This document shows positions 1 through 6,550 of a stretch of DNA of 31,504 nt, piece by piece; within the stretch, counting starts at the first letter, position 1, and the number at the start of each line of letters is the position of its first letter. The position numbers and the translations under genes were made by a program. Where the stretch lies: positions 1 to 31,504 of the forward strand of contig CAZIPA010000021.1 in NCBI GenBank assembly GCA_964541085.1, in the 5' to 3' direction. Source of the DNA: UBA4644 sp964541085. Lineage in GTDB: Bacteria; Bacillota; Clostridia; Oscillospirales; Butyricicoccaceae. A model generated the notes under the pieces. It had not been told where the DNA came from, did not search any database, and saw nothing but the letters and a program-made list of their open reading frames with translations.

Positions 1-569
1 ATCAGTTCCCCGCTGCCGGACAGCAGATATGTCCAGCCATCATCGGTGCGGAGCATATCCTGAACCTGATAATATTGGATATCATCACTCATGCTCATCT
101 CCCAGAGCACATTGCCGTTGATATCCAGAGAGAGCATACAGCAAATCGGGAATCCGTCCATAGGGTTGGAGAAACACGCCACCACAGAAACATTCCCGCT
201 GCTGTCCGCCGCCACGCCATAAAATGCTCTGGCTTTCAGTTTGCGTTCGGAGGCATATTCCGACAATCTGGTATAGAAGGATTGATAGCGCAAAACTTCG
301 CCGCTTTTGATATCAACGCCCACCAATCTCGTTGACACGGTGCCAAAGAGCACGCTGTTTGCACCGGTTGCTTCATGGGTGATATACAGAACATTTTCCG
401 CAGATGTCTCGGCATATTCGAGCGCTTTGCTATATCTGGGGATAGAATGCACTGCACTGTAATGATTTTCGCCCTCTGGGATGTAGCTTTGATTCGTGTT
501 TGCTGTTCCACAGGCGGAAAAAGCGCATAAAAACAGAGCAGAAATTAAAAGTAAGATTCGTTTTTTCAT
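1..569 (-). CDS. Lp1: solute-binding-type lipoprotein, N-terminal part (partial)
   Basis: An open frame runs from an ATG at 569 to the window edge (189 codons, no stop), so only the N-terminal part is present. Residues 1-20 form a lipoprotein signal peptide: MKKR, a hydrophobic stretch, then FSAC-G with Cys20 as the likely lipidated residue. The following YIPEGENHY and AVHSIPR motifs match LpA (14956-17025) almost exactly, so this is a fourth paralog, closest to LpA. What is visible corresponds to the beta-rich N-terminal region of the family (repeated SSGN / DINGN turns); the solute-binding domain would lie outside the window. AAGAGGTGG upstream gives the ribosome site. It follows a small exported Cys-rich gene (657-923) and a terminator-like hairpin. 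The ligand is unknown. Confidence 0.85.
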   Translation of the reverse strand, partial: MKKRILLLISALFLCAFSACGTANTNQSYIPEGENHYSAVHSIPRYSKALEYAETSAENVLYITHEATGANSVLFGTVSTRLVGVDIKSGEVLRYQSFYTRLSEYASERKLKARAFYGVAADSSGNVSVVACFSNPMDGFPICCMLSLDINGNVLWEMSMSDDIQYYQVQDMLRTDDGWTYLLSGSGEL

Positions 570-602
570 TTTATCCACCTCTTATCCACCACTTATTATA
601 TG

Positions 603-645
603 AATAAAAGCAAGGGGAAAGAGCAAAATACTCCTCCCCCCTTGC
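603..645 (-). terminator. Hairpin with T-run between Cys-rich gene and Lp1
   Basis: On the minus strand an 8-bp stem (610-617 with 638-645, GCAAGGGG/CCCCTTGC) is followed by TTTTATTC. It lies just after the stop of the six-cysteine gene and before Lp1. A TATAAT hexamer (595-600, minus) lies between hairpin and Lp1, but I see no good -35 for it, so Lp1 may depend on read-through. Confidence 0.6.
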
Positions 646-656
646 GAAATCAAGAA

Positions 657-923
657 TTAGTGCCGACAATAAGTCTCCTCATATTCGTCCACATCTTCTA
701 CATAACCGCAACTGTCGCAAAACTTTTCCTCAACTACCCGATAGACATAGTCAGTCATGGATTCATCAATCTCACATGGTACAGTTCCGATTTTTGTTCT
801 CTGAGTTCTCGTTGTGATTTTTCCATCCTCGCAGAAACGGCAATGTACATACCGTGCCGCAACAGGCATACACAGCGCCAGCACGAGGACAATCATGAGG
901 GTCAAACAGACAAATTTTTTCAT
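657..923 (-). CDS. Small exported six-cysteine protein (copy 1)
   Basis: This 88-residue protein has a Sec signal peptide (MKK, hydrophobic core, VAA-RY cleavage-like site near residue 23) and a short mature part with cysteines at 28, 31, 50, 69, 72 and 86 and a C-terminal CRH. The spacing is C-x2-C, a lone C, C-x2-C-GY, then C-x-H, which resembles a zinc ribbon or a disulfide-bonded knot. A second copy at 21968-22237 has all six cysteines and the terminal His at the same places, though the rest is only moderately similar. The ribosome site AAGGAGG is strong. It is followed by a hairpin and Lp1, the same order as at the second locus. I do not recognise the family; whether it binds metal or forms disulfides outside the cell cannot be told from sequence. 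Confidence 0.8.
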   Translation of the reverse strand: MKKFVCLTLMIVLVLALCMPVAARYVHCRFCEDGKITTRTQRTKIGTVPCEIDESMTDYVYRVVEEKFCDSCGYVEDVDEYEETYCRH

Positions 924-996
924 AGGTGTACCTCCTTGTTGTTCTTCATTTGTTGATAAGCTTCTGTGATTTTGCCATTTAGGATATCCTATTTAT

Positions 997-1025
997 ATCG
1001 TAACCAGTTGTTTTGTATTTGTCAA
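997..1025 (-). promoter_or_regulatory. Promoter of Cys-rich gene copy 1
   Basis: Minus-strand TTGACA (1020-1025), 17-bp spacer, TACGAT (997-1002). The leader to the ATG at 923 is about 70 nt. Confidence 0.55.
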
Positions 1026-1063
1026 TACTTTTTCCCGAAAAAATTCTTTTTTCAGAAACTTTT

Positions 1064-1129
1064 TTACTTTTGTTCATCCAAACAGAGCTGCACACGGTTC
1101 TGGATGGCTTTGGCGGCGGCATTTTTGAA
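1064..1129 (-). pseudogene. Relic: 3' end of a lost lipoprotein gene of the Lp family
   Basis: Read on the minus strand this piece encodes AAAKAIQNRVQLCLDEQK and a TAA stop, the exact C-terminus of the lipoproteins at 14767-21878. DNA positions 1071-1123 differ from the 3' end of LpC by only a few bases; upstream of that the likeness stops abruptly. No start codon or rest of the gene is present, so this is a leftover from a deletion or a recombination. It now lies between the Cys-rich gene promoter and the hydrolase promoter. Confidence 0.85.
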
Positions 1130-1138
1130 CTGTTTTCC

Positions 1139-1167
1139 TTGCAATTTTCGCAGGGGCTTGCTATAAT
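1139..1167 (+). promoter_or_regulatory. Promoter of the alpha/beta hydrolase gene
   Basis: TTGCAA (1139-1144), 17-bp spacer, perfect TATAAT (1162-1167), 43 nt before the ATG at 1211. Confidence 0.7.
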
Positions 1168-1210
1168 GGCAGCAAATCGTCTCTCACCGGAGGGCGGAAG
1201 GAGGTCTTTT

Positions 1211-2197
1211 ATGCTGTGGCTCTGGATGGTGGCGGCTGTGATTCTGCTAATTTTTGCCGGTGCGTATGTCTGCTGGCGCATGGCATTTTTTGTTTCACCC
1301 CGGGAGCGGGGAAAGCTGCTTCCTCTGCCCGCTTCGGAGCAATATGCCCCCTTTGCGGAGCTTTCTTCCCAGATGTTGCAGGCGGCGGTGGCGCTGCCCT
1401 ATGAGGACATCTGGACGGTCTCACGGGAGGGGCTGCGGCTGCACGGGAAATATTATGCAGGAGCGCCGGGCGCACCGGTTCAGATCATGTTTCACGGCTA
1501 TCGCAGCAGTGCGGAACGGGATTTTTGCGGCGGCTTGCAGGCGGCTATCCATGGCGGCTTTCACATTTTGCTGGTGGATCAGCGGGCCCACGGCGAAAGC
1601 GAGGGAAGCTGTCTCACCTTTGGCGTGAAGGAGCGCTTTGACTGTCTTTGCTGGGCGGAATATGCCGCAGAGCGGTTCGGGCCGGACTGTTCCATTTTCC
1701 TCTATGGGATGTCCATGGGTGCGGCTACGGTGCTGATGGCGGCGGCGCTGCCTCTGCCCCGGCAGGTGGTGGGCATTGTGGCAGACTGCGGCTACAGCGC
1801 TCCCTCGGACATTCTGCGCAAGGTGATCCGGGACAGGGGCCTGCCCTGCTTTCCCGTGTATGGGCTGCTGCGGCTGGGCGCAGGGCTGTTTGGTAGATTT
1901 GACCCGGAGGAGGCCAGCCCCCGGGCGGCGCTGGAGCAGTGTTCTCTGCCGGTGCTGCTGATTCACGGCGGTGACGATCGGTTTGTGCCCTGTGAAATGA
2001 GCCGGGAAAACTTCCGTCACTGTGCCGCCGAAAACAAGCGGCTGCTGATTGTCCCCGGGGCGGGACATGGCATCAGCTATCTGCTGGACAGCCGGGGCTA
2101 TCTGAGGGCGCTGACGGACTTTACTGAGAGCATTCTTCACTGGCGGCCGGATATGGGTTCCGGTTTTCCCGAGGGCGTTGCGCCGCCGGTGATGTAA
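1211..2197 (+). CDS. Membrane-anchored alpha/beta hydrolase
   Basis: A 328-residue protein of the serine-hydrolase alpha/beta fold. Residues 4-27 form one N-terminal membrane segment, so the catalytic part is probably outside the cell. The catalytic triad can be seen: Ser168 in GMSMG, Asp256 in HGGDD, His286 in GAGHG; HGY at 95-97 is the oxyanion-hole motif and DQRAHGES the usual strand-4 motif. It resembles the BAAT/YqkD-like or dienelactone-type hydrolases common in clostridia; the substrate is unknown. The frame is open further upstream to 1013, but the ATG at 1211 is preceded by AAGGAGG and a good promoter, whereas the upstream extension runs through a gene relic. It is single and ends in a shared terminator. 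Confidence 0.85.
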   Translation: MLWLWMVAAVILLIFAGAYVCWRMAFFVSPRERGKLLPLPASEQYAPFAELSSQMLQAAVALPYEDIWTVSREGLRLHGKYYAGAPGAPVQIMFHGYRSSAERDFCGGLQAAIHGGFHILLVDQRAHGESEGSCLTFGVKERFDCLCWAEYAAERFGPDCSIFLYGMSMGAATVLMAAALPLPRQVVGIVADCGYSAPSDILRKVIRDRGLPCFPVYGLLRLGAGLFGRFDPEEASPRAALEQCSLPVLLIHGGDDRFVPCEMSRENFRHCAAENKRLLIVPGAGHGISYLLDSRGYLRALTDFTESILHWRPDMGSGFPEGVAPPVM

Positions 2198-2210
2198 AAA
2201 GGGATACAAA

Positions 2211-2249
2211 AAGCGGCAGAAGGCACTTTCGCCTCTGCCGCTTCTGTTT
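2211..2249. terminator. Bidirectional terminator between convergent genes
   Basis: Stem AAGCGGCAGA-(A)GGC / GCC-TCTGCCGCTT, with T-rich sequence on the plus side and TTTTTG on the minus side. It serves the hydrolase and the VanX-type gene. Confidence 0.75.
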
Positions 2250-2284
2250 GCATTTTGGGAATGCTTTTGAATATTCTGTAATGC

Positions 2285-2932
2285 TTACCGGATGGGAAAA
2301 TCGAAATAGGTATCCGGATAGGGCTCGGGATTCACGCTGAAATGCCACCATTCGCACTCATAGGGTTCAAAGCCCGCTTCCAGCATGGCATCCCGGAGGA
2401 TGTAACGGTTTTTCCGCTGCTCCGGCGTGACCTGATCGCTGTCGGGCCAGCTGCGGGGATCCATGAAATCGAAGATGGAGCCCATATCCAGCTCCTGATG
2501 GGTTTTTGCATCCACGATGGTCAGATCCACTGCCTTGGCGCGGGTGTGTCCGGAACGGCGGGCAATGTAGCCCTCATCGAACATCCGGGCCTTTTCCAGA
2601 TTGGGATACTGGATGGGCTTGCGGCGCACATCCTCCAAATCCTCACCCCAGCGGCAGAAATCATCCACCGCCCGCTGAGGACGATAGGCATCAAAGAATT
2701 TCATGAGATAGCCCTGCTTCCGCAGAATCTCTGCCGCCTTGACGCAGCCATCAGCCACTTCCTTCGCCATCACCACCAGCGGCTGCTCATAGCCGTCTGC
2801 GGGACGGCCCATAAAGTTGTCCGTACCGGCATATTTCGCGTCAATGATGCAGTCCTCAATCAGCTCGTCAATGTAGACAAAGCCTTCCGGCAGCTCCCGG
2901 GCCTTATGGACACAGGCAGTACTCAGGTTCAT
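2285..2932 (-). CDS. vanX: D-alanyl-D-alanine dipeptidase, VanX/DdpX family
   Basis: A 215-residue zinc dipeptidase of peptidase family M15D, which splits D-Ala-D-Ala. All key residues are present at VanX spacing: zinc ligands His129 (SGHTRAKAVD), Asp136 and His197, catalytic Glu194 (EWWHF), and Arg84 in DAYRP, 45 residues before His129 as in VanX. There is no signal peptide, so it is cytoplasmic. The start at 2932 has AAAGGA upstream and its own promoter; the longer upstream frame lacks a ribosome site. No vanH or vanA ligase is near, so a glycopeptide-resistance cluster is not supported; recycling of D-Ala-D-Ala is more likely. It lies downstream of dpaB on the same strand and could also be read from the dpaAB transcript. 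Confidence 0.9.
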   Translation of the reverse strand: MNLSTACVHKARELPEGFVYIDELIEDCIIDAKYAGTDNFMGRPADGYEQPLVVMAKEVADGCVKAAEILRKQGYLMKFFDAYRPQRAVDDFCRWGEDLEDVRRKPIQYPNLEKARMFDEGYIARRSGHTRAKAVDLTIVDAKTHQELDMGSIFDFMDPRSWPDSDQVTPEQRKNRYILRDAMLEAGFEPYECEWWHFSVNPEPYPDTYFDFPIR

Positions 2933-2981
2933 AACAACAGTCCTTTCTTTTTCTCTTTGCTGAGTCTTTGCTATTGTCTCC

Positions 2982-3009
2982 ATTATAGCAGGTTTTTGCC
3001 GGATGTAAA
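2982..3009 (-). promoter_or_regulatory. Promoter of the VanX-type gene
   Basis: Minus-strand TTTACA (3004-3009), 16-bp spacer, perfect TATAAT (2982-2987), about 50 nt before the ATG. Confidence 0.7.
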
Positions 3010-3021
3010 CCCTTTCTGCCC

Positions 3022-3591
3022 TCAGAGAATGATGGGCTGAAGCTGTTTTCCCGCCAGAGCCGCGTCCAGCGCCGCCTCGCACAGGCCAAAATTGGCTGCC
3101 ATGGAGCGGGGCTTTTTTTCCGGGTCATCCTGACTGAAGGGCACAAAATAGAGATCCCGGCGGTTGAGCAGGCCGCCGATATTTTTTGCTCCGGCACCCA
3201 GCGCATCGTTGGTGGACAGAGCCAGCACCACCGGTCTGCCGTTGCGCAGCTGAGCCTTGACAGCCATCAGCACCGGTGTGTCGGTGATGCCGCAGTGGAG
3301 CTTTGCCAGCGTGTTGCCGGTACAGGGGGCCACCAGCAGCACATCGAAGAGCTTTCCCGGGCCTACCTGCTCTGCCTCGGGCAGGGTGCGCAGGGGCGGT
3401 CTGCCGGTCAGCTGCTCCAGCTCCCGCAGCAGCTCCTCCGCCCGATAAAACCGGGTATCGGTCTCTGCCGCCGCATAGGACAGAATCGCCGTGACGGTGT
3501 TGTATTTTGCCAGCTGGCGAATCACGGGAAGCACCTGAGAAAAGGTGCAGAACGAGCCCGTCAGGGCGATGCCGATCTTTTGATCCTTCAT
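3022..3591 (-). CDS. dpaB: Dipicolinate synthase subunit B
   Basis: A 189-residue flavoprotein-fold protein of the DpaB/SpoVFB family, the second subunit of the enzyme that makes dipicolinic acid from dihydrodipicolinate for the spore core. The IGIALTGSFCTF start, APCTGNTLAKL, MAVKAQLRNGRPVVLALSTNDALG and the C-terminal KPRSM are family hallmarks. Its ATG overlaps the dpaA stop codon (ATGA), with the ribosome site GAGGAGG inside the end of dpaA, so translation is coupled. The usual length of the family is about 195-200 residues. Expression is expected in the mother cell late in sporulation. It marks the organism as a spore former. Confidence 0.95.
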   Translation of the reverse strand: MKDQKIGIALTGSFCTFSQVLPVIRQLAKYNTVTAILSYAAAETDTRFYRAEELLRELEQLTGRPPLRTLPEAEQVGPGKLFDVLLVAPCTGNTLAKLHCGITDTPVLMAVKAQLRNGRPVVLALSTNDALGAGAKNIGGLLNRRDLYFVPFSQDDPEKKPRSMAANFGLCEAALDAALAGKQLQPIIL

Positions 3592-4325
3592 GATGATTCC
3601 TCCTCACACAGAGCATATACTGCATTGCGGATGGCAATGGCGCCGGATACCGGCGTCAGGCTGCCCGGCAGCGCCAGCGCCTGTACGGCCTTGATGCCCA
3701 GCTGCTGCGCGCTCTCCCAATCCACGCCGCCGGGACGGGAGGCCAGGTCGATAAGCAGCGCCCCGGGACGCAGCTGACGCAGCACCGCACCGGAAAAGAT
3801 CAGCGTCGGCGCAGTATTGAAAATCAGGTCGTACCGCTCGACTTCCTCCTCCAGCCGGGTGCTGAGAAACGCGGAGATGCCCTGCTCCCGCAGCTGGGAA
3901 AGCTGTTCCTCCCGGCGCACCGCCACGGCGGTTTCCGCTCCCAGCGCAGACAGCAGCGCAAACAGGGGGCTGCCGATATTGCCCCAGCCGATGACCAGTG
4001 CGTCACTGCCCCGCAGGGTGCGCAGACGGTGCTTCATGGCCACCTGAAGGGCATTTTCCGCCGTGATACAGCCGTTTTCCCGCTGAAAGGCCGGCAGGCT
4101 TCCATATTCCAGCAGACGCAGACCCGCCTCCTCCGAGGCTCGGCGCAGGGCTTCGTCCGCTTTGGCCGCAAGGAGAAATGTCCCCGGCGGCGGCAGATTT
4201 TCCTGCTTCCATCGCTCGGGCTCCGGCAGCAGACAGGCAGAATGTCCATCCGCCCGCAGCAGGTCACACAGCAGATTCTGCCGTCTGTCGCCCCGCAGAA
4301 CTGCGAAATTCCATGCTTCCTTCAA
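3588..4325 (-). CDS. dpaA: Dipicolinate synthase subunit A
   Basis: A 245-residue dehydrogenase-like protein of the DpaA/SpoVFA family, the partner of DpaB. Visible marks are VLRGDRRQ at the N-terminus, the Rossmann motif GWGNIG (113-118), FNTAPTLIF, and DLASRPGG (193-200), the signature shared with Bacillus SpoVFA. The start is a TTG at 4325: it is the first start-type codon after AGAGGTGG with 7-nt spacing, and it gives the expected N-terminus. The open frame continues far upstream, antisense to murC, but has no ribosome site there. At 245 residues it is roughly 50 shorter than the B. subtilis protein, mainly in the region between the N-terminal strand and the Rossmann fold. It overlaps dpaB by ATGA. 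The asd/dapA-type genes that follow spoVF in Bacillus are absent. Confidence 0.92.
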   Translation of the reverse strand: MKEAWNFAVLRGDRRQNLLCDLLRADGHSACLLPEPERWKQENLPPPGTFLLAAKADEALRRASEEAGLRLLEYGSLPAFQRENGCITAENALQVAMKHRLRTLRGSDALVIGWGNIGSPLFALLSALGAETAVAVRREEQLSQLREQGISAFLSTRLEEEVERYDLIFNTAPTLIFSGAVLRQLRPGALLIDLASRPGGVDWESAQQLGIKAVQALALPGSLTPVSGAIAIRNAVYALCEEESS

Positions 4326-4347
4326 ACAATCACCACCTCTTTCGCAG

Positions 4348-4375
4348 CATTCTATGAAAGAACTTTGCCTTCGGT
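4348..4375 (-). promoter_or_regulatory. Sigma-K-like promoter of dpaAB
   Basis: Minus-strand ACC (4373-4375), 16-bp spacer, CATAGAATG (4348-4356), one base off the sigma-K -10 pattern CATANNNTA. It lies directly ahead of the dpaA ribosome site. In Bacillus the spoVF operon is sigma-K controlled, which fits; the match itself is inference. Confidence 0.5.
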
Positions 4376-4386
4376 GCAAAAAACTC

Positions 4387-4415
4387 TTTCCAAACTGGGC
4401 AAACTGTGATAAACT
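4387..4415 (+). promoter_or_regulatory. Possible murC promoter
   Basis: TTTCCA (4387-4392), 17-bp spacer, TAAACT (4410-4415); each hexamer matches four of six consensus bases. It is the best sigma-A-like candidate in the dpaA-murC gap. Confidence 0.4.
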
Positions 4416-4443
4416 GAATTGATACATTAAGATTTTCTTAACA

Positions 4444-4489
4444 CCCCGGCAGAGCCTGTCGGGGATTGCGGATAAGAGCCTGCGGCTCT
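4444..4489 (+). other. Two hairpins in the murC leader
   Basis: A 9-bp stem with a 3-nt loop (4444-4452 with 4456-4464, one G-T pair) is followed by a perfect 6-bp stem AGAGCC/GGCTCT (4475-4480 with 4484-4489). The second ends right at the ribosome site GGAAGG. Neither has a T-run, so they look like RNA structure affecting translation or stability rather than terminators. Confidence 0.45.
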
Positions 4490-4502
4490 GGGAAGGCATA
4501 GT

Positions 4503-5873
4503 ATGAACGAACAGCAATTTGAAGCGTATATTACCACGCAGCGCCCCGTACACCTGATCGGCATCGGCGGCGTTTCCATGCGGGCGCTGGCCCGGATGCT
4601 CAAGCATATGGGAGCTCATGTCCGGGGCAGTGACCGGGATGCTTCCCCCTATCTTCAGCAGCTGCGGGAGGAGGGCATTCCCGTAACGCTGGGCCATGAT
4701 CCCCGCAATGTGGAGGGGGCCGGTCTGGTGATCCGCACGGCTGCCATTCCGGAAAACAATCCGGAGCTTGCGGCGGCAAGAGCGGCGGGGATTCCCGTGC
4801 TGTCCCGGGCGGAGGCCTGGGGGATGATTATGACCCACTACCGCCGGGTGGTCTGTGTTGCGGGCACCCACGGAAAAACCTCTACCACGGCGATGATCGC
4901 CACCTTTGCGGAGTCTGCCGCACTGGATCCCACGGTGATGGTAGGCGGTGAGCTTCCCTCCATCGGCGGTACGCTGCGCATCGGACACAGCGATCTTTTT
5001 GTGGCGGAAGCCTGTGAATATCGGAACTCCTTTTTGTCCTTCCATCCCTCGGTGGCGGTGATTCTGAACATCGACCGGGATCATCTGGACTTTTTCTCCG
5101 GACTGGAGGAAATCATGCAGTCCTTCCGGCGCTTTGCCCTGCTGACGCCGGAGGATGGCACGGTGATTATCAACGGCGACGACGAAAACAGCCGTCGGGC
5201 GGTAGAGGGCATTGACCGCCGGATCATTACCTTTGGCCTGTCGGAAGGCTGTGACATTCGCGGCGAACAGGTGGAGCTGGAAAACGGTCTGTACCGCTGT
5301 CAGGTGACGGCCTTTGGCAAGCCCTTCTGCCGTCTGGCGCTGAGCGTTCCCGGCAAGCACAATCTCATTGACGCGCTGGCTGCTGCCGCTGCTGCCTGGG
5401 AGCTGGGTGCTGACCCGGAGGCCTTTGCCCGGGGCATCGGCGATTATCACGGTGTGGGCCGCCGGTTTGAGCTGCGGAAGGAATGGCACGGGGCGAAGAT
5501 TCTGGACGATTATGCCCATCATCCCAGCGAGATCGAGGTCACGCTGAAAACTGCCCGTTCCCTGCATCCTAACCGGGTGATTTGCGTCTTTCAGCCCCAC
5601 ACCTATTCCCGCACGGTATCGCTGCTGGATGCCTTTGCCGGGGCGCTGTCCCATGCGGATCATGTGATCCTCTGTCCCATTTTTGCCGCCCGGGAGATCA
5701 ACACCTACGGCATTTCCTCGGAGGATCTGGCAAAGCGCATTCCCCAGGCAGAGGCTGCTTCGGATTTTGACGATGTGGTGTCCCGGCTGGAGGCGCTGGT
5801 GCAGCCCGGTGATCTGGTGCTGCTCATGGGTGCGGGGGATGTAAATCAGCTGGCCGGTCTGCTGAAGGAGTGA
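4503..5873 (+). CDS. murC: UDP-N-acetylmuramate--L-alanine ligase
   Basis: A 456-residue cytoplasmic Mur ligase that adds L-Ala to UDP-MurNAc with ATP, the first amino-acid step of peptidoglycan precursor synthesis. The N-terminal UDP-binding motif is HLIGIGGVSM (17-26); the ATP P-loop is GTHGKTSTT (121-129); EACEYRNSF (169-177) and NIDRDHLDFF (189-198) bind metal and substrate; DDYAHHPSEI (335-344) begins the C-terminal Rossmann-like domain. Length and domains match intact MurC. It is divergent from dpaA and followed after 4 nt by the phosphatase-like gene, so the two are probably cotranscribed. Confidence 0.97.
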   Translation: MNEQQFEAYITTQRPVHLIGIGGVSMRALARMLKHMGAHVRGSDRDASPYLQQLREEGIPVTLGHDPRNVEGAGLVIRTAAIPENNPELAAARAAGIPVLSRAEAWGMIMTHYRRVVCVAGTHGKTSTTAMIATFAESAALDPTVMVGGELPSIGGTLRIGHSDLFVAEACEYRNSFLSFHPSVAVILNIDRDHLDFFSGLEEIMQSFRRFALLTPEDGTVIINGDDENSRRAVEGIDRRIITFGLSEGCDIRGEQVELENGLYRCQVTAFGKPFCRLALSVPGKHNLIDALAAAAAAWELGADPEAFARGIGDYHGVGRRFELRKEWHGAKILDDYAHHPSEIEVTLKTARSLHPNRVICVFQPHTYSRTVSLLDAFAGALSHADHVILCPIFAAREINTYGISSEDLAKRIPQAEAASDFDDVVSRLEALVQPGDLVLLMGAGDVNQLAGLLKE

Positions 5874-5877
5874 GCGT

Positions 5878-6456
5878 ATGGCAAGCCTTTTGCAAAGCAC
5901 GCTGAACACCCGTCTGCTGCGGGAGGGCTCTTTCCGCTTTGTCCGCAGCGATGTGCCCGATCATCCCACTGAGGAAGATATCCATTTCCTGCTGGCCCAT
6001 CAGGTCACCACGGTGGTGGATCTCCGTTCGCCGCAGGAATGTGCTTCCCGGCCCTGTCCGCTGGAGCAGGATGCCCGGTTTTCCTATCATCATCTGCCGG
6101 TGTCCACCGGAGATATTGTCCCCCATTGCTTTGCAGATGTGCCGGAGAGCTATCTGGCCATGGTGGATGACCGGCTGGGTGAGATTCTCCGGCTGCTGTG
6201 GAATGCGCCCTCCAACGCCCTGTATTTCTGCAACGCAGGCAAGGACCGCACCGGTGTGGTGTCGGCCCTGCTGCTGCAAAGGCTGGGGGCTTCCCGGCAG
6301 GAGATCGTGGACAATTATGTGCTGTCCGGCCCCAATCTGAAGGCCATGCTGGCAGAGTTTGTGGCAAAGCGGCCCGAGCTGAAGCTGGAGATCGTCACGC
6401 CCCGGGCCTGGACCATGGAGCAGTTTCTGGATCGGGTCACACCGCCGGTGTTCTGA
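5878..6456 (+). CDS. Tyrosine-phosphatase-like protein (PTP/DSP superfamily)
   Basis: A 192-residue protein with the cysteine phosphatase loop C-x5-R-T: Cys118 and Arg124 in CNAGKDRTG. This form (C-x-AGKDRTG) is typical of the bacterial Y_phosphatase3-type proteins that act on phosphotyrosine or phosphoinositides. RSDVPDHPTEEDIHFLL and VVDLRSPQE (46-54) are the usual upstream motifs of that family. There is no signal peptide. GAAGGAG, inside the end of murC, gives its ribosome site, and only 4 nt separate the genes. A role in regulating envelope synthesis is suggested only by the pairing with murC. It ends at a clear terminator. Confidence 0.85.
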   Translation: MASLLQSTLNTRLLREGSFRFVRSDVPDHPTEEDIHFLLAHQVTTVVDLRSPQECASRPCPLEQDARFSYHHLPVSTGDIVPHCFADVPESYLAMVDDRLGEILRLLWNAPSNALYFCNAGKDRTGVVSALLLQRLGASRQEIVDNYVLSGPNLKAMLAEFVAKRPELKLEIVTPRAWTMEQFLDRVTPPVF

Positions 6457-6480
6457 GCCAACAGCTGCATTGTGATACAA

Positions 6481-6520
6481 AAAGCGCCCCTTCCCTTTGC
6501 GGAAGCAGGCGCTCTTTTTA
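6481..6520. terminator. Bidirectional terminator
   Basis: Outer stem AGCGCC/GGCGCT (6483-6488 with 6508-6513) and inner TTCC/GGAA, flanked by A-run and T-run. It separates the convergent phosphatase and deacetylase genes. Confidence 0.8.
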
Positions 6521-6550
6521 TTATATTGTGTTAGATTGCGGTGAAGCGGC

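Noticed and set aside
571..590. Two TTATCCACC repeats 11 bp apart, like DnaA boxes
   Set aside because: On the coding strand they are GGTGGATAA repeats that include the Lp1 ribosome site; no AT-rich unwinding region, dnaA or dnaN gene is near, so no replication origin is claimed.
2285..2932. Glycopeptide-resistance (van) cluster
   Set aside because: Only the VanX-type enzyme is present; no ligase, dehydrogenase or two-component genes are beside it.
4326..5909. Upstream extension of the dpaA frame to 773 codons through the antisense of murC
   Set aside because: The part before 4325 lies opposite murC, has no ribosome site and shows no family likeness; the family N-terminus begins at the TTG.
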